NCBI GenBank assembly: GCA_030374765.1
Contig: JARGXX010000021.1
Span: 310,001 to 374,000 of the forward strand
Direction of reading: 5' to 3'
Source: Agarophyton chilense
Taxonomy: Eukaryota > Rhodophyta > Florideophyceae > Gracilariales > Gracilariaceae
Length of the DNA stretch: 64,000 nucleotides
The stretch's first letter is position 1; every line of letters starts with the position of its first letter. The notes under the pieces were generated by a model, which was given only the letters and a program-made list of their open reading frames with translations, did no database searches and had not been told where the DNA came from. The position numbers and the translations under genes are program-made. Shown here piece after piece: positions 60,734 through 64,000 of this stretch.

Positions 60734-63700
60734 TCGTCTCTGCTTTATCTGATGAAACCCTAAGAGTCGCCCAGTCAGAGATTGGAAATCCACACCGAAT
60801 GCTGAAACGCCTTGACAACCGGTATGCATCCACATCCACTGCATCGCGAATTACCAAAATCTGTGAGCTGATCAATCTCCGCTATTCAGATATGAAACAG
60901 AATCTCGGCCGTCACATTGACACAATGGCTGGGATCGTTGAACAACTGGCAGCAATGAATACCAAACTACCGGAAGAACTCACCGTTGCCCTATTGGTAT
61001 CGTCTATGGCCACACGCGAAATGAATGCTGTTTGTGCCGCAATCAAGACATTGTCCTCGGAGACGACCACATGGGACTTGGTGTCCACTCGACTTCTTGA
61101 CGAGCACAGAACTTATGGAAACTCTTACCAGAAGGAAACGGAGAAATCCAACGCAGCCAAGCGCCGATGTGCCATCTGTAGAAGAGACAACCATAGCACA
61201 TATCGCTGCTTTTTGAACCCTCTGAACGAAAATAATCGTCTGAACCTAAACTCGGAACAACAAAAGGAAACCCGGAAGGATTCAGGTTACTCAAGCAAAT
61301 CAGGTAATAACAAACCCCCTACCTCTACCCCATCAAACCGCGCGGCAATGGCTCGTGCCATGATGTCGGACCATTCGGACGAGATGATGATGCTGGACTC
61401 CGGCACTACTACCCATCTCACACCTTCTTCCGAACCCCTCTTACGAAGCTATACCTGCGACATTCCCATGGCACTTGGTGACAATTCGGAAATATTGGCA
61501 ACCGAAAGAGGTGTTCGTCCAGTCACCTGGTCGCACGAAGGTCGTAGCACTACTGTTACCCTCAGCAACACACTCGTCTCACCAAACATCAATATGAGCC
61601 TCCTTTCAATTCCAGCGCTCACGGCCAAGAACTTAGCCGTTTTGTTCCTTCCGCAAACTGCACTCATAATTGACCTTGATGATAATCTTCAAATCATTGG
61701 TACTGCTGAACGGAAGTCGGATGGTCTTTACTACATTCCCACCAGCACCATGGCTGTCTCAACACCATCAAGCCCATCCTTATCCTCGATGGAGTCGGCC
61801 ATGATGGCCCGCGTGTCTGATATTCTTAGAACAGATGACCACCTCAGTGACTCTTCTAGTCTGATTTTTTCCGATGGTAACGACGATGACTTGGACTCTG
61901 TCGACAGTATGGAGCCTGAGGACATAGAAGTCCGTGAACTTGATTTAACGAACTCTCGTCCCAAAACCTCTCACGATGCTCACACGTCAGTCAGTGTCTC
62001 ACAAGTTGAGCTTTGGCATAACAGACTTGGTCATACTGCAAACAAGGACCTTCTGCGAAAAATGCTCCACAGTGGTTTATTACCCACTCAAACAGCTACT
62101 TCTTCCCACTGCTTACCGTGTGCAAAGGGGCAGTTTCGCAAGTCTTTTCGTGGATCTCTCTCTTCTGCACTCCAACCCGGACATCTCCATGCCGATATCA
62201 CGAGTGCGGGCACGGAGTCTACCGACGGATACTTGTACTACATTGTCATTGTTGACGAGAAAACTCGCTTCCTCTATGCCGCTCCTCTGAAACGCAAGAA
62301 TGAAGCTTCTGATGTTATCCTGACGTTTATAAAATGGTTTGAACGCCAATCCGGATTTCAGACACGATCGTTGCACACTGACGGTGGGTCAGAATTTTTC
62401 AAGGCCCAAAAGACTCTCAAACGTCTCGGTGTTTCTATCACCACTTCTTCCTCATATACACCGTCTTCCAAGGGACTAGCTGAGCGTAGTATCGCTATAC
62501 CTATGGGTCCTATTCGTGCCTGTCTTAATCAAGCACACATTCCCCTCTCTTACTGGCCGTATGCTCTTCAACACGTGGTTGAGGCAAAGAATGCCATTAT
62601 ACATCTATCTACTGGTGCAATCCCATATGTGGCTCTTTTCCAAGAGTACCCACGCTATATGCGGCATTTCCGCCCCTTCGGCTGCCGTGCCCTTGTAATG
62701 GTTCGGGAAGATAAACTTCGCAAGATGGAACCTCGCCTTATTGAGGGCGTCAATCTCGGCCATACTAATGGTGGATTATACTACATTGCCACATCAACTG
62801 AAATTGTTCACACTAAGCACGTGCGCTTCTTCGAATCCGAATTTCTTGGACTGCCATCCATGGCCAACTCGTCACTGCCCACCCCGTCTGCCTTCCCTCC
62901 TACAACTGATGGATACATCTCATCCGATGACGAAGAGGAAACCTCCTCCCCTATGGCCATTACTGGGAATGATACGGATTCTATCTCGAATGACAGTGCC
63001 CCGAGCCAATTAACCTCCCTCACGCACTACCCTGCAAAGGACTCCACCTATGATCCTGACCTTGGAGACTATCCTTCTGATATTGAAGATTTACACCAAT
63101 CTGCTTCATGTGCTCTTGCCAGCCGAGTGTTACCTAAATCTATTAGCACTAATGACGAGCCTACTCTTCGTCAAGCCTTGAAGTCTCCTGAATCTGATGT
63201 TTGGCTCGAATCCATCAAAAAGGAGTTTGACACCATTTTCTCCCTTGGTACCCATACTGATGCCGACGACTCTCATTGTCCCGCCATTCCCTCCGGAATT
63301 ATTCTACGTCTCAAACGAGATCATCAAGGGAATTCTCTTCGTTTCAAGGCTCGTCTGGCAGCTCGAGGTAACTTTCAATCACCCTCGGACAGTGAAAAAC
63401 TTTATGCTCCAGTACTGAATTTTAAAGTGTTACGTATCGTTCTGGCTCTCGCCACTGCTAAAAACTGGGATCGACAACACATTGATGTCAAAGGAGCCTT
63501 CCTCCACGCTCGTATACCCGAAGACAACCCTGTTTGGATCAAGCTTCCCACCATTCCCGGAATTCCAGAAGCTGATGGGCGTATTGTTCGACTAATCAAA
63601 TCTCTTTATGGTACGCGTGAGGCCCCGCGTCTGTGGTATGAAGACCTTTCGACGTTTCTCCGCTCTATTGGATTCCAGCAAAGTCAGTCTGCTCCTTGTC

Positions 63701-64000
63701 TGTTTAATTACGCAAAGGACTCTGCTATGGTTATCGTTCTTGCCTATGTTGACGACCTCAGTATTTTTGGACCCTCGGAATTGACCACTTGGACCAAACG
63801 CATGTTAAGTAATCAATACGATATCTCCGATCTTGGCAAAACGGATTTATATCTTGGTGTGTCTATCATTGAAATGCATGTCCGTATCGTACTCCACCAG
63901 AAGCCTCTTATCAAGAAAGTAATTCGACTGGCGAACATGAAAATGGCCAATCCACTACAAGCCCCATTACCAGTGTCGCACTGCCTTTACGACCCGAAAG
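60685..64000 (+). CDS. Copia-B gag-pol polyprotein: capsid part, zinc knuckle, protease, integrase, RT (partial)
   Basis: Open from 60685 to the window end. Order of parts: gag helices (DETLRVAQSEIG onward); zinc knuckle C-x2-C-x4-H-x4-C (CAICRRDNHSTYRC, about 61,170); protease MLDSGTTTHLTP (about 61,393); the GAG-pre-integrase/zinc region ELWHNRLGHTANKDLL..CLPCAKGQF; integrase core with HADITSAG, SLHTDGGSEFF and SKGLAERS giving the D,D,E triad; an acidic Ser-rich linker; and RT with RFKARLAARGNF, HIDVKGAFLHARI and the catalytic AYVDDLSIFG (about 63,748). All catalytic residues I can check are intact, so it may be active or recently active. The N-terminal gag start lies in the other frame. 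Confidence 0.85.

Larger units (their letters stand above)
60542..64000 (+). mobile_element. Copia-B retrotransposon, right end outside window
   Basis: Primer site, gag, protease, integrase and RT in Copia order. Apart from one frameshift in gag there is no stop in over 1,100 codons, so it is much younger than Copia-A. RNase H, purine tract and 3' LTR lie beyond 64000. Confidence 0.88.

Overview
The window looks like nuclear DNA of a multicellular (florideophyte-type) red alga, of the Chondrus crispus kind. The genes are almost all single-exon, closely packed and often divergent or convergent. They include plastid- and mitochondrion-targeted proteins and several cell-wall or glycoprotein type glycosyltransferases. 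Two GC-rich gene islands (about 1-20.6 kb and 51-59.5 kb) flank a roughly 30-kb transposon island (about 20.9-50.8 kb). A further retrotransposon runs off the right edge. The species is inferred from gene content and layout, not proven.

Left island: a secretory acyl-protein-thioesterase-like hydrolase cut by an intron at the window edge, an intron-containing tRNA-Ser(UGA), an unknown mitochondrial-type membrane protein, an i-AAA (YME1/FtsH) protease, a fucosyltransferase-like protein with an internal duplication, a YddA/SbmA-type ABC half-transporter, a G-patch plus CHHC zinc-finger protein, a GT77-type glycosyltransferase, the complex I subunit NDUFA9, a GT14-type glycosyltransferase, and a proline-rich zinc-ribbon protein. 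Divergent pairs share short promoters. The NDUFA9/GT14 promoter holds five GCCACGT/C boxes spaced 17-18 bp apart.

Transposon island: a decayed pogo/Tc5-type DDE_1 transposase, a possible GC-rich solo LTR, a decayed PIF/Harbinger pair (Myb-like ORF1 tail to tail with the transposase), and a decayed Copia element (Copia-A) split by a complete Gypsy element. This Gypsy-1 (30005-40208) has 448-bp LTRs and a perfect GTACC target duplication. A second, inverted and internally deleted relative (Gypsy-2, 41732-47439) follows, then another Harbinger-like transposase pseudogene. Both Gypsy copies carry the same long antisense reading frame between the integrase side and the 3' LTR. All four LTRs carry a tRNA-like A-box/T-arm on the antisense strand. 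These two features are the most unusual things in the window.

Right island: a NET-domain protein, a plastid methyltransferase divergent from a small plastid protein, a RecQ4-like helicase with a GRF zinc finger whose stop lies 15 bp from its convergent neighbour, and an unknown membrane protein. From about 60.4 kb a well-preserved Copia element (Copia-B) begins. Its primer-binding site matches the internal (half-tRNA) initiator-Met type known from Drosophila copia, and its pol frame is open to the window end.
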